Shown: one piece after another, positions 1 to 11,099 of the stretch
Layout: every line of letters starts with the position of its first letter
Position numbering within the stretch: position 1 is the first letter of the stretch
Assembly: GCF_021390395.1 (NCBI RefSeq)
Contig: NZ_JAJUWT010000001.1
Coordinates: forward strand, 186,001 to 250,000
Reading direction: 5' to 3'
Source: Saccharothrix sp. S26
GTDB taxonomy: Bacteria; Actinomycetota; Actinomycetes; Mycobacteriales; Pseudonocardiaceae
DNA length: 64,000 bases
Program-made: the position numbers and the translations under genes
Notes under the pieces: model-generated
The model's database searches: none
What the model was told of the DNA's origin: nothing
The model's input: only the letters and a program-made list of their open reading frames with translations

Positions 1-2
1 AG

Positions 3-1895
<1,893 letters not shown>

Positions 1896-1904
1896 CACAA
1901 AGCC

Positions 1905-2280
1905 GACTGGATGCGGCCGGAATGCGCGGCGCACGTCGACGGCGTGCCCGTGCGGCTCGGTGACCAAGGCGCACCGCTGGGCTGAGCCTCGTTCGACGTG
2001 GACGGCAGGAACACCCGGCCGGTCTCCCGGTCCACGACGGGAGCCGGGTCGCCCCTGGTGAACGGCCGTTCCGGGTCGTCCGGCACGCCGCTGAGCACCA
2101 CCCGCGCGGGCCTGGGCGAACGCCGGCACCGTGTCCGCCGCGGTCCGCACCAGCGCCGGGACGCGGTAGCACCCGTACGCGAGCCCGCCGGACACGGGGA
2201 CGGCCGCCCCCAGGTCGGCCGTCCCCGTGAGTTCCGAGGTGCCCGCGCACCCGAACCGGGGCCGGACACGCCGCGGCGTC
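1905..2280 (-). pseudogene. Decayed sialidase (neuraminidase) remnant
   Basis: No intact gene fits the stretch of about 550 bp between geoA and the SARP gene. On the minus strand, two frames together carry sialidase-like text: first an FGCAGTSELTG... segment leading into YGCYRVPALVRTAADTV and FAQARA (the YRIP/FRIP box region and following strand), then, after a frameshift near 2120, DPAPVVDRETGRVFL, which resembles the G(N)PxPVVDxxTGRVxL strand of BNR-repeat exo-alpha-sialidases. The segment between these blocks in intact sialidases is missing, as is everything after about 1,900, and no clean start is visible. I read it as an N-terminal fragment of a secreted sialidase destroyed by frameshift and deletion. 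Family assignment rests on two short motifs only. Confidence 0.5.
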
Positions 2281-2452
2281 CCAACCGGCAGGGGGAGCAC
2301 CGGTCGGGACGTCGACCCCTCGAACCGGGCGGAGGTGTGGGGCAACTCCGCCGGGTCACTTCATCGATCCGCGGTCATGGGCACACCCTGCTCGGCCCAC
2401 CGGGAGCGAACCTAGGATGAACCTTGAACCGGCTGTTCGAGGGGGCTCCAGC

Positions 2453-5107
2453 GTGGACTTCGGACTGCTCGGCGGCGTCCGGGCACGGGTCGGCGGCGCC
2501 GACCTCGACATCGGGCACACCCGGCGGCGCAGCGTGCTGGCGGCCTTGCTGCTGGAGTCCGGGAGGCCGGTGCCCGCGGAACGGCTCGTCGACCGCGTCT
2601 GGGGTGATCAACCGCCGTTGCGGGCGAAGGAGACCTTGTACGGCTACGTGTCGAAGCTGCGGTCGGCCGGGATCGACATCCAGCGGCGGCCGGGCGGCTA
2701 CCTGCTGGATACCGACCGGGTCGACCTGGTCGAGTTCCGCGCCCTGGCGAAGCGGGCGCGTGCCGAAGCCGACTCCGACCGTGCCGCCGAGCTGTACGAC
2801 CAGGCGTTGGCGTTGTGGCGCGGCGAGGCGCTGGACGGGCTCGACTCGCCGTGGTTCGCGCAGGTCAGGGAGTCGTTGCAGGCTGAACGGGCGGCCGTCG
2901 AGCTGGACCGCAACGACGTGGCGATCCGGCTGGGCCACCACGCCGACCTGCTGCCCGCGCTCCGCGACGCCACGCAGGCCCACCCGCTGGACGAGCGCCT
3001 CGCCGGCCAGCTCATGCTCGCCCTGCACCGCAGCGGCCGGTCGTCGGAGGCGTTGCGGCACTACGACGCGTTGCGCCGCACGCTCGCCGACGAGCTGGGC
3101 ACCGACCCCGGCGCCCCGCTGCAAGAGCTCTACCTGCGACTGCTGGGCCGGCAGGCCACGCCGGAGACGGAGACCACCAGGGCGGTGCCCCGGCAACTGC
3201 CCGCGCCGCAACGCTGGTTCACCGGCCGCGAGAAGGAGATCGCCGACCTCGCCGAACCGTCGGCCACCGTCGTGATCACCGCCATCGGCGGCGCGGGCGG
3301 CATCGGCAAGACGGCGTTGGCGCTGCACTGGGCGCACCAGCACGCGGACGACTTCCCGGACGGCCAGCTCTACGTCAACCTGCGCGGTTTCGACCCGGTC
3401 GGCGACCCGGTGACGCCGCAGAACGCGCTGCGCGGCTTCCTCGAAGCCCTCGGCGTCGCCGACCCGCCCGCCGACCTCGACGCCCAGTCCGCCCTCTACC
3501 GCAGCCTGGTCGCGGACAAGCGGATGCTGGTCGTGCTGGACAACGCCCGCGACACCGCCCAGGTCACGCCCCTGCTGCCCGGTGGCGCGCACTGCACCGT
3601 GCTGGTCACCAGCCGCCTGCAACTGCTCGGCCTGCTCACCGCGCACGGCGCGCGTTCGGTCGTGCTCGACGTGCTGGACGAGCACGAGTCCCGCGCGTTC
3701 CTCGTCTCCCGGCTGGGCGCGCAACGCGTCGAGGCCGAGCCGGACGTGACCCGAGAGCTGCTCGAACTGTGCGGCGGGCTGCCGCTGGCGCTGAGCATCA
3801 TCGCGGCCCGTGCCGTGACGCAGCCGGACCTGCCGCTGTCGGCGCTGACCGAGGAGCTGCGGGAGCACCGGCTGGACGCGTTGGACGACCTCAGCGCCGA
3901 CCTGCGCACGGTGTTCGCCTGCTCGTTGCGGGTGCTCAGCGACCAGGCCGCGCGGCTGTTCGGGCTGATCGGCCTGACGTGCGCGCCGGACCTGGGCCTG
4001 CGGGCGATCACCGCGCTCACCGGCCGGTCCGACACGCGCCGGCTGCTGCGCGAGCTGGAGGCCGCCCACCTGGTGCAGCAGCACCGCGTCAGCCGCTACC
4101 GGATGCACGACCTCGTCCGCCTCTACGCCGCCGAGGTGGCGCCCGCGCACGCCGACGCGAACATCGAGGCGTTCATCGGCTACTTCGCCGCCACCGCGCA
4201 CGACGGGGACCGGCTCATCGAGCCGCACCGCCCGCCGGTGCCCAGGCCGGACGGCGACGCGGCGCCGCTGCCCGACGTGACCGCGGCGATGGACTGGTTC
4301 GACGCCGAGTACGAGTCCCTGCTGGCCGCCCAGCGGTTGGCCGCTGGGCACGGCCGCCACGACCTGGCGTGGCACCTGGCGTGGGCGTTGACGAACTACC
4401 ACCTGCGGCGCGGTCACGCGGCCGAGGACATCGCGGTGTGGCGGACCGCGCTGGAGGCCGCCTACGCGCTGGGCGACCGGTTCAAACAGGTCTCGGCGCA
4501 CAAGTTCCTCGGCATGGCGTTGACCGACGTGGGCCGCTACGACGAGGGCGACCACCACCTGCGGCAGGCGTTGGAGCTGGTGGACGACGACTACGGCAAG
4601 GCCGCCGCGCACCGCGCCATGGCGTGGGCGATGGAACGACGGGGTGACGTCGAGGGCGCGCTGGAGCACGCGCTGGCCCAGCTGGAGCGGTTCCGGGCGC
4701 TCGGCATCCCGGTCCGGGTCGCGGAAGCGCTCAACGACGTCGGCTACCGGATGGCGAGGCTCGGCGACCACGCGGGGGCCGAGGCGCACTGCCGGGAGGC
4801 GTTGGCGCTCAACGTGGAGCTCGGTCACGTCGAGGGCGAGGCGGCCACCTCGGACAGCCTCGGCTACATCGCCCACCACCACGGCCGCGACGCCGACGCG
4901 GTCGAGCACTACCGGCACGCGTTGACCCTCTACCGGCAACTGGACAACTCCTACGAGGAAGCCACCGTGCTGCGGCACTTCGGCGACGTGCTCGCCGCCG
5001 TCGGGCGGCACGCCGAAGCGCGTGACGCGTGGCAACGGGCCCTCACCCTGTTCCGCGCCCAGGGCCGCGTCGAGGACACCGAGGAAGTGCTCGCGCTGCT
5101 CGGCTGA
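2453..5107 (+). CDS. AfsR/SARP-family transcriptional regulator with NB-ARC and TPR domains
   Basis: Large SARP (Streptomyces antibiotic regulatory protein) type activator. The N-terminal 90 residues form an OmpR-like winged helix, followed by a bacterial transcriptional activator domain to about residue 240. An NB-ARC ATPase module follows, with P-loop GGAGGIGKT near residue 280, a Walker B-like strand RMLVVLDNARD, a GLPLAL box and an HDLVRLYA sensor region. The C-terminal quarter is helical TPR-like repeat. I chose the GTG at 2453 (VDFGLLGGVRARVGG) because SARPs start at this strand and a GAGGGGG Shine-Dalgarno sits 7 nt upstream; an ATG at 2417 would add 12 atypical residues. The AfsR architecture is usually tied to secondary metabolism, but no biosynthetic cluster is visible here. 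An FMN reductase follows 84 nt downstream. Confidence 0.9.
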   Translation: MDFGLLGGVRARVGGADLDIGHTRRRSVLAALLLESGRPVPAERLVDRVWGDQPPLRAKETLYGYVSKLRSAGIDIQRRPGGYLLDTDRVDLVEFRALAKRARAEADSDRAAELYDQALALWRGEALDGLDSPWFAQVRESLQAERAAVELDRNDVAIRLGHHADLLPALRDATQAHPLDERLAGQLMLALHRSGRSSEALRHYDALRRTLADELGTDPGAPLQELYLRLLGRQATPETETTRAVPRQLPAPQRWFTGREKEIADLAEPSATVVITAIGGAGGIGKTALALHWAHQHADDFPDGQLYVNLRGFDPVGDPVTPQNALRGFLEALGVADPPADLDAQSALYRSLVADKRMLVVLDNARDTAQVTPLLPGGAHCTVLVTSRLQLLGLLTAHGARSVVLDVLDEHESRAFLVSRLGAQRVEAEPDVTRELLELCGGLPLALSIIAARAVTQPDLPLSALTEELREHRLDALDDLSADLRTVFACSLRVLSDQAARLFGLIGLTCAPDLGLRAITALTGRSDTRRLLRELEAAHLVQQHRVSRYRMHDLVRLYAAEVAPAHADANIEAFIGYFAATAHDGDRLIEPHRPPVPRPDGDAAPLPDVTAAMDWFDAEYESLLAAQRLAAGHGRHDLAWHLAWALTNYHLRRGHAAEDIAVWRTALEAAYALGDRFKQVSAHKFLGMALTDVGRYDEGDHHLRQALELVDDDYGKAAAHRAMAWAMERRGDVEGALEHALAQLERFRALGIPVRVAEALNDVGYRMARLGDHAGAEAHCREALALNVELGHVEGEAATSDSLGYIAHHHGRDADAVEHYRHALTLYRQLDNSYEEATVLRHFGDVLAAVGRHAEARDAWQRALTLFRAQGRVEDTEEVLALLG

Positions 5108-5191
5108 CCCGCACGACCAGTCACGTGACAGATGCCCGGCCCCTCGGCCCGCTCCTAGCGTCGGTGGCACGCAACCGAGGGAGGAACTGTT

Positions 5192-5761
5192 GTGATCAAG
5201 CTCGCGATCATCGTCGGCAGCACCCGGCGCGGGAGGTTCGCGCCGGTCGTGGCGAACTGGTTCGCCGACCGGGCCAAGCAGCGCGAGGACCTGACCGTGG
5301 ACGTGCTCGACCTCGACGACCTGGACCTGCCGGACCGGCTGCACGCGTTCGGCGAGGATCCCGCTCCGGAGGTGGCCCTGGTCTCGCCGCGCCTGCGTGA
5401 CGCGGACGCGTTCGTCGTCGTCACGCCCGAGTACAACCACAGCTTCCCCGCGCCGTTGAAGAGCGCGATCGACTGGCACTTCACCGAGTGGCAGGCCAAG
5501 CCGGTCGGGTTCGTGTCCTACGGCGGCATCGGCGGCGGGTTGCGGGCGGTCGAGCAACTGCGTCAGGTCTTCGCCGAGCTGCACGCCGTCACGGTGCGGG
5601 ACACGGTGAGCTTCCACGGCGCGTGGTCCCGGTTCGACGAGGCCGGGAACCCGGTGGACGCGGCCGAGGCGGACAAGGCCGCCACGACGGTGCTCGACCA
5701 GCTGGTCTGGTGGGGCACGGCGCTGAAGGAGGCCCGCGCCAAGCGGCCTTACGGGACCTGA
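5192..5761 (+). CDS. NAD(P)H-dependent FMN reductase (flavodoxin fold)
   Basis: Flavodoxin-like reductase of 189 residues that would reduce FMN (or quinone/azo substrates) with NAD(P)H in the cytosol. The N-terminal phosphate-binding loop IIVGSTRRGRFAP and the family signature PEYNHSFPAPLKSAIDW, which contacts the isoalloxazine ring, are both present, and length is normal for the family. The GTG start at 5192 follows a strong GAGGGAGGAA ribosome site. It stands between two large regulators (SARP upstream, LuxR downstream), with an 84-nt gap on each side, so it may have its own promoter. Its physiological partner is not evident; FMN-dependent monooxygenases at 14.8 and 56 kb are possible but distant clients. 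Confidence 0.9.
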   Translation: MIKLAIIVGSTRRGRFAPVVANWFADRAKQREDLTVDVLDLDDLDLPDRLHAFGEDPAPEVALVSPRLRDADAFVVVTPEYNHSFPAPLKSAIDWHFTEWQAKPVGFVSYGGIGGGLRAVEQLRQVFAELHAVTVRDTVSFHGAWSRFDEAGNPVDAAEADKAATTVLDQLVWWGTALKEARAKRPYGT

Positions 5762-5846
5762 CGCGCGGGCGGTGCGGCTCAGGTCCCGGCGGAGGAGATC
5801 AGGCACACGGTCGTCGTGCTGCCGGGTGCCGGCTAGGGTCGGAGAT

Positions 5847-8531
5847 GTGCTGCACGGTCGTTCCGCGGAACTGGCGGTGGTGGACGACCTGCTGTCCGCC
5901 GCGCGCGCCGGTCGCAGCGGTGTGCTCGTGGTGCGGGGTGAGGCGGGCATCGGCAAGTCCGCGCTGCTCGACCTCGCCGCCACCCGGGCGACCTCGCCGC
6001 CACCGGGCCCCTCCGGGTTCCTGGTCCTGCGCGGCACCGCGGTGGAGCCGGAGTCGGTCGTGCCGTTCGCCGGGCTGAACCTGCTCCTCGGGCCCGTCGT
6101 GGACCGGGTCGACGCCCTGCCGCCCAACCAGGCCACCGCCCTGCGCACCGCCCTCGGCCTCGCCCCGCCCGACGGCGGCGACCACCACCTCGTTGGCCTG
6201 GCCGTGCTGACCCTGCTGGCCGACCTCGCCGAGCACCGCCCGGTCCTGTGCCTGGTGGACGACGCCCACTGGCTCGACCAGGGCTCCGCGCACGCCCTGG
6301 TCTTCGCCGCCCGCCGGTTGCAGGCCGAGGGCGTCGCGGTGGTGTTCGCCGCCCGCGACCTGCACGCGCCCCCGTTCCCCGCGCCCGGCCTGCCCGAACT
6401 GCGCCTCACCGGCCTGGCGCCCGAGCACGCCGCCGCGCTGCTCGACGAGCACGCCGCCGACCTCCCGAGCCACGTCCGCGACCGGATCGCCGAGGAAGCC
6501 GACGGCAACCCGTTGGCGCTGCTCGAACTGCCCGCCGCCCAACGGGAAGGGCGCCTGCCCGCCCACGCCTTCGGCGTCGCCGCCCTGCCCACCCACAGCC
6601 GCGTCCAGCAGACGTTCGCCGACCGCATCGGCACGCTGCCCGAACGCACCCGAACCCTCCTGCTGGTCGCCGCCGCCGACGACACCGGCGACCCGGGCGT
6701 CGTGCTCAAGGCCGCGGGCCTGCTGGACGCCACCGTGGACGACCTCGAAGCCGCCGAGCAACGCCAGCTCCTGCGCTCCGACGACGGCCGGTTGACCTTC
6801 CGCCACCCCCTGATCCGCGCCGCCGCCTACCAGAGCGCGCCGCTCAAGCACCGCCTCGCCGTGCACCGGGCCCTGGCCGAGGTGCTGGACGACGCCCACC
6901 GCAGCGCCTGGCACCTGGCCGCCGCCACCACCGCGCCGGACGAACAGGTCGCCCGGGCCTTGGCCCGCACCGCCGAGGACGCCCGCGACCGGGGCGGGTA
7001 CAGCGCCGTCGCGTCGGCCTACCACCGCGCCGCCGAGCTGACCCCCGACCCGGTCGAACGCGGCCACCGGCTGGCGGCGGCCGCGGGCGCGGCGGGTGCG
7101 GCGGGCCAGTTCGACCGCGCGGTCGTGCTCGCCGACCGGGCGTGGGAGCTGGTGTCCGACCCGGTGGACGGGGCCAGGGTGGCGCGCATCCAGGCCAGGC
7201 TGGCCGGCGAGCAGGGACGGTCCGCGCAGGCCGCGGCGCAGCTGCTGCGCGCGGTCTCCTGCGCCGAGCACACCGACCGCGAGCTGGCGGGTGACCTGCT
7301 GTTCAACGCCGCCAACCACGCGTGGGCGGGTCAGGACCTCGACACCCTCAGGGACATCGCGGCACGGGCGCGCGACCTGCCCGGTGCGGACGACACGCGA
7401 GCCGTGGTGACCGCCGCGCTGGGCCTGGCGGGCGACGACGTGCCCGGTGGCATGGCCGCGCTGCGCGGGCTCCTGGGTTCCCCGTACGTGGGCGGACCGG
7501 GCAACGCCGTCACCGCGTGGTGGCACCTGGTCCTCGGTGACGACCAGGCCGCGCACGCCTGGGCGTTCGACCTCGAACGCCGGTCCCGCGCGCAAGGCGC
7601 TCTCGGCGTGCTGCCGCGTGCCCTGGCCTACCTGGCGCGGGGCCGCCTGCACCTGGGCCGGCACCGCGACGCGCGGGCCACCGCCGAGGAGGGGCTGCGC
7701 ATCGCCGGGGACATCGGCCAGGAGTTCAGCGTCGGCTTCCTGGCCGGTGTGCTGGCCGAGCTGGCGGCCATCGAGGGCGACGAGGTCCGGTGCGCGGAGC
7801 TGGTGTCGATCCTGACCGAGGGCTCGTCGCGCTCCGTGCGGGCCGCGGGTGCGTCGGCGTTGCTGGACCTGGGCCTGGGCCGGCACGAGGCCGTGCTGGA
7901 CCGGTTGGCCGACGTCGCCGCCGGTGCGGACCGCCTGCACTCGATCACCAGCCTGCCCGACCTGGTGGAGGCGTCCGCGAGGCTGGGCCGGCACGGGTTC
8001 GCCGAGAACGCCGCGACCTGGTACGACGAGTGGGCGTCGAGCACCGGCCGACCGTGGGCGCGGGCCGTCGCCGCCCGCTGCCGCGCCCTGCTCACCGACG
8101 ACGAGCGGTGGTACGCGCGAGCCGTCGACCTGCACCGGGCGCACGAGGGCCGCCCGTTCGAACGCGCCCGCACCGAGCTGCTGTACGGGGAGTGGCTGCG
8201 CCGGGCCCGCCGCCGGGCCGACGCCCGCCCGCACCTGCGCTCGGCGCTGGCGGAGTTCGAACGGCTCGGCGCGACACCGTGGGCGTCGCGCGCCCGCACC
8301 GAGCTGCGCGCCACGGGGGAGAGCCGCTCCGCACCGGGCCCGGACCCGCTCGGCACCCTCACCCCGCAGGAGTTGCAGGTCGTGCGGCTGGCGGCCGAGG
8401 GCCTGAGCAACCGGGACATCGGCGCGCAGCTGTTCCTGAGCCCGCGCACGGTCGGCTACCACCTCTACAAGGCGTACCCGAAGCTGGGCGTCGCCTCCCG
8501 CGTGGAACTGGCCAAGCTCGACCTCGCCTGA
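5847..8531 (+). CDS. LuxR-family (LAL) transcriptional regulator with N-terminal AAA ATPase
   Basis: Large ATP-binding regulator of the LuxR family (MalT-like), 894 residues. It starts directly with an ATPase module: LHGRSAELAVVDDLL, P-loop GEAGIGKS at residues 31-38, and Walker B LCLVDDAHWLD near 135. A long helical TPR-like middle follows. The last 60 residues form a LuxR/GerE helix-turn-helix (LTPQELQVVRLAAEGLSNRD ... SPRTVGYHL). The GTG at 5847 is preferred: the upstream open frame (from 5772) has no protein-like content, and a TAGGGT hexamer ends 7 nt before the GTG, suggesting a leaderless transcript. The signal sensed and target genes cannot be read from the sequence. A hairpin overlapping the stop codon separates it from the convergent membrane gene. 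Confidence 0.9.
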   Translation: MLHGRSAELAVVDDLLSAARAGRSGVLVVRGEAGIGKSALLDLAATRATSPPPGPSGFLVLRGTAVEPESVVPFAGLNLLLGPVVDRVDALPPNQATALRTALGLAPPDGGDHHLVGLAVLTLLADLAEHRPVLCLVDDAHWLDQGSAHALVFAARRLQAEGVAVVFAARDLHAPPFPAPGLPELRLTGLAPEHAAALLDEHAADLPSHVRDRIAEEADGNPLALLELPAAQREGRLPAHAFGVAALPTHSRVQQTFADRIGTLPERTRTLLLVAAADDTGDPGVVLKAAGLLDATVDDLEAAEQRQLLRSDDGRLTFRHPLIRAAAYQSAPLKHRLAVHRALAEVLDDAHRSAWHLAAATTAPDEQVARALARTAEDARDRGGYSAVASAYHRAAELTPDPVERGHRLAAAAGAAGAAGQFDRAVVLADRAWELVSDPVDGARVARIQARLAGEQGRSAQAAAQLLRAVSCAEHTDRELAGDLLFNAANHAWAGQDLDTLRDIAARARDLPGADDTRAVVTAALGLAGDDVPGGMAALRGLLGSPYVGGPGNAVTAWWHLVLGDDQAAHAWAFDLERRSRAQGALGVLPRALAYLARGRLHLGRHRDARATAEEGLRIAGDIGQEFSVGFLAGVLAELAAIEGDEVRCAELVSILTEGSSRSVRAAGASALLDLGLGRHEAVLDRLADVAAGADRLHSITSLPDLVEASARLGRHGFAENAATWYDEWASSTGRPWARAVAARCRALLTDDERWYARAVDLHRAHEGRPFERARTELLYGEWLRRARRRADARPHLRSALAEFERLGATPWASRARTELRATGESRSAPGPDPLGTLTPQELQVVRLAAEGLSNRDIGAQLFLSPRTVGYHLYKAYPKLGVASRVELAKLDLA

Positions 8532-8549
8532 CGACCCGACCGGGTCGTC
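8530..8549. terminator. Short bidirectional hairpin between convergent genes
   Basis: GACGACCC and GGGTCGTC form a perfect 8-bp stem with a 4-nt loop. The left arm overlaps the luxR-type gene's TGA and the right arm ends 3 nt before the stop of the convergent membrane gene, so it could end both transcripts. No U-tract follows, as is usual in actinobacteria. Confidence 0.55.
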
Positions 8550-8552
8550 GCC

Positions 8553-9017
8553 TCACCGGGACGCGGGTTCGGCGGCCAGGCGGAAGAGGTCGCGCGTCGG
8601 GTGCACGTCGACCGGGACGCGCGTCCCGACTTCGACGACCCGCTCCCCGGCGACGAGGTGGCTCGTGGTGAACGGCGGCCGGCCCGGCACGGCGACCAGC
8701 ATCCGGATCCTGGTGCAGCGGTCGTCCTCGCCGGACCACACGTGCTGCGCCGACGTCACCTCGCCCAGCACGCGCACGCCGGCCGCGTCCAGCTCGCGCC
8801 ACACGCGCTGGTCCCGCAGGGTGCCGACGACGAACAGGACCAGGACGACCGCGGTGAACGGGGTCCAGACGAGGCCGGTCACGACGACGCCCGCCCTGGC
8901 GTCGTCGGGGACGAGCCCGCTGACACCGGCCAGCAGGATCAGGGGACCGGCGCAGACGACCAGGAGCCCGAGCGCGGTCCAGCCCGGCTGCTCGGTGAAG
9001 CCAGTCGGGCGGTTCAC
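8553..9017 (-). CDS. DUF3592-like two-helix membrane protein
   Basis: Protein of 154 residues with two predicted membrane helices (about residues 15-35 and 42-66), then a soluble domain of about 85 residues. The soluble part (GVRVLGEVTSAQHVW ... GTRVPVDVHPTRD) resembles DUF3592, a small beta-domain found after membrane helices in actinobacterial proteins of unknown function. The GTG at 9017 is chosen because GAAGGG lies just upstream and the residues before it are not protein-like, although the frame stays open further 5'. It is divergent from the hexosaminidase gene with about 225 bp between them. No function can be assigned beyond an envelope location. Confidence 0.7.
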   Translation of the reverse strand: MNRPTGFTEQPGWTALGLLVVCAGPLILLAGVSGLVPDDARAGVVVTGLVWTPFTAVVLVLFVVGTLRDQRVWRELDAAGVRVLGEVTSAQHVWSGEDDRCTRIRMLVAVPGRPPFTTSHLVAGERVVEVGTRVPVDVHPTRDLFRLAAEPASR

Positions 9018-9157
9018 CGGCCCTTCGGCCTCGGGCAACCCGCCGCCGGCCGGGGAGTCCGGAGCACTGCGCGAATGTCCTGGCACAGGCGGAACATAGC
9101 GAAGCCGATCCGGTCGCGACACCCCTTCGAGCGGCGCTCCTGCCCAGCGCACAGCCG

Positions 9158-9198
9158 AATGGTCTAGACCCATTGACAGCACCCGCCGGGCGTACGCA
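9158..9198 (+). promoter_or_regulatory. DasR-type operator (dre) overlapping a -35 box
   Basis: AATGGTCTAGACCCATT (9158-9174) holds the core TGGTCTAGACC of the DasR-responsive element (consensus close to AGTGGTCTAGACCACT). Its 3' edge overlaps TTGACA (9173-9178), a consensus -35 box, with a weak -10 candidate TACGCA at 9193 (14-nt spacing). The site lies about 70 nt before the GH20 hexosaminidase start. DasR is the GntR-family repressor of chitin and N-acetylglucosamine use in streptomycetes, so position and target agree. Confidence 0.75.
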
Positions 9199-9243
9199 CG
9201 CTTGACGGCAGCCGGCCGCCGCCTTGCCCCAGGAGGACCAACG

Positions 9244-11004
9244 GTGAAACTCCCAACGAGGACGGCGCGAGCGCTCGCCGTCCTGGTGATGGCGCTCGGC
9301 GCGATCGCGGTCTGGAACATCGACGCGGGCCCCGCCTCGGCCGCCGAACCCCTGCGGGGCATCGTCCCGGCCCCGGTCTCGGTGCAGCCCTCCCCCGGCG
9401 TCACGCACGTGATCACCGCGGAGACCAGGATCCACACCTCGCCCGCCGCGCACGGCGTCGGTGACCAGCTCGCCGCCCTGCTCCGCCCGTCGACCGGCTA
9501 CGCCCTGCCCGTCACCGACACCACCGGCGTCCCGGCCGACGGCATCGCGCTGCTCGTCGGCGGCGCGCCCGCGTCCGTCGGCGACCAGGGCTACCAGCTC
9601 ACCGTCACGTCGGCGGCCGTGCTGGTGCGCGCCACCACGCCGGCGGGCCTGTTCGCGGGCGTGCAGACGCTGCGCCAGCTCCTGCCCGCCAAGGTGGAGA
9701 GCCGGACCGCGCAGCCGGGCCCGTGGACCGTGCCGGGCGCGACGATCACCGATTACCCGCGGTTCTCCCACCGCGGCGCGATGCTCGACGTGGCCCGGCA
9801 CTTCCACCCCGTCGCCACGGTCAAGCGGTACCTCGACCAGCTCGCCCTCTACAAGGTCAACTACTTCCACCTGCACCTGACCGACGACCAGGGCTGGCGG
9901 ATCGTGGTCGACAGCTGGCCGCGGCTGGCCACGCACGGCGGCAGCACCCAGGTCGGCGGCGGACCCGGCGGGTACTACACCAAGGCGCAGTACCAGGAGA
10001 TCGTGGCGTACGCGGCGGCACGGCACATCACCGTGGTGCCCGAGGTCGACCTGCCCGGCCACACCAACGCGGCGCTGGCGTCGTACGCCGAGCTGAACTG
10101 CAACGGCGTCGCGCCCGCGCTGCGCACCGACATCGCGGTCGGCTACTCGTCGTTGTGCGTGTCCAAGGAGATCACCTACGCGTTCGTGGAGGACGTGATC
10201 CGCGAGATCGCCGCGTTGACGCCCGGGCCGTACCTGCACATCGGCGGCGACGAGGCGAACGCGACGACCGACCAGGAGTACCTGACGTTCATGAACCGGG
10301 TGCTGCCGCTGGTCGGCAAGTACGGCAAGAAGCCCATGGGCTGGCACGAGTTCGTCAAGACGACCACCGACACCGGGGCGGTCGCCCAGTACTGGGGCAC
10401 GACGACGTCCAACGCGGTGGTGCAGAACGCCGCCGCGCGCGGGCAGAAGGTCCTGATGTCGCCCGCGAACAAGGCGTACCTCGACATGAAGTACAACTCC
10501 GGCACGCCGCTGGGCCTGAGCTGGGCGGGCCTCGTCGAGGTGCAGGACGCCTACAACTGGAACCCCGGCACGCACGTCAGCGGGGTGCCCGAGTCCGCCG
10601 TGCTGGGCGTCGAGGCCCCACTGTGGAGCGAGACGATCGTGACGCCGGCGCACGTCGACTTCATGGCGTTCCCGCGCCTGCCGGCGATCGCCGAGCTGGG
10701 CTGGTCGCCGTGGTCGACGCACAACTGGGACGCGTTCCGCCTGCGCCTGGGCGCGCAAGCCCCGCGCTGGACCGCCATGGGCCTCGACTTCTACCGCTCA
10801 CCCCAGGTTCCCTGGGACAACGGCGGCACCACCACCACGACCACCACGACCACCCAACCGTCCGGCGCCTGGGCCCCGAACCGCGCGTACACGGCTGGCA
10901 CCCAGGTCACCTACAACGGCGTCACCTACCAGTGCCGCCAGTCGCACACGTCCCTGGTGGGCTGGGAACCACCGAACGCCCCCGCCCTCTGGCAACGCCT
11001 CTGA
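9244..11004 (+). CDS. Secreted beta-N-acetylhexosaminidase (GH20) with C-terminal CBM5/12
   Basis: Extracellular chitobiase-type enzyme that removes terminal GlcNAc from chito-oligosaccharides. Residues 1-36 are a Sec signal peptide (KLPTRTARALAVLVMAL ... ASAAEP). A GH20b domain is followed by the GH20 barrel, with the catalytic Asp-Glu pair in HIGGDEAN near residue 335 and a substrate Trp in GWHEF. A Thr-rich linker (TTTTTTTTTQPSG) leads to a final 48-residue chitin-binding module of the CBM5/12 type (WAPNRAYTAGTQVTYNG ... WEPPNAPALW). The GTG at 9244 follows AGGAGG by 7 nt. The upstream dre operator implies DasR control. An array of 22-bp repeats begins 10 bp after the stop. Confidence 0.95.
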   Translation: MKLPTRTARALAVLVMALGAIAVWNIDAGPASAAEPLRGIVPAPVSVQPSPGVTHVITAETRIHTSPAAHGVGDQLAALLRPSTGYALPVTDTTGVPADGIALLVGGAPASVGDQGYQLTVTSAAVLVRATTPAGLFAGVQTLRQLLPAKVESRTAQPGPWTVPGATITDYPRFSHRGAMLDVARHFHPVATVKRYLDQLALYKVNYFHLHLTDDQGWRIVVDSWPRLATHGGSTQVGGGPGGYYTKAQYQEIVAYAAARHITVVPEVDLPGHTNAALASYAELNCNGVAPALRTDIAVGYSSLCVSKEITYAFVEDVIREIAALTPGPYLHIGGDEANATTDQEYLTFMNRVLPLVGKYGKKPMGWHEFVKTTTDTGAVAQYWGTTTSNAVVQNAAARGQKVLMSPANKAYLDMKYNSGTPLGLSWAGLVEVQDAYNWNPGTHVSGVPESAVLGVEAPLWSETIVTPAHVDFMAFPRLPAIAELGWSPWSTHNWDAFRLRLGAQAPRWTAMGLDFYRSPQVPWDNGGTTTTTTTTTQPSGAWAPNRAYTAGTQVTYNGVTYQCRQSHTSLVGWEPPNAPALWQRL

Positions 11005-11013
11005 CCAACACCC

Positions 11014-11099
11014 GAGAGTCCTACGTTCAGAACGCGTGTGTCCTACGTTCAGAACGCGAGAGTCCTACGTTCAGAACCCCCGAGTTCAACGCTCAGAAC
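11014..11099 (+). repeat. 22-bp-period intergenic repeat array A (3 units + terminal motif)
   Basis: Three copies of GTCCTACGTTCAGAAC start at 11018, 11040 and 11062, exactly 22 bp apart, with GCGNGN spacers. A terminal motif CCCCCGAGTTCAACGCTC plus AGAAC (11077-11099) closes the array. It lies between the convergent hexosaminidase and the Cys/His protein. Its terminal motif, read on the minus strand, supplies the TGA stop codon (11093-11095) of the Cys/His gene. Confidence 0.9.

Noticed and set aside
1998-2420. 140-codon open frame on the plus strand after geosmin synthase
   Set aside because: Composition is Arg/Gly-rich and shadow-like; minus-strand sialidase motifs explain the region better.
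2375-6733. 1,452-codon open frame on the minus strand
   Set aside because: Antisense to the SARP, FMN reductase and LuxR genes; Arg/Gly/Val-rich with no domain. Open only because of high GC.
8359-10758. 799-codon open frame on the minus strand across the LuxR end and the hexosaminidase gene
   Set aside because: Covers two clear genes on the plus strand and has shadow composition.
11014-11099. Repeat array read as a CRISPR array
   Set aside because: Spacers are only 6 nt and near-constant, units number 2-4, and no cas genes are nearby.
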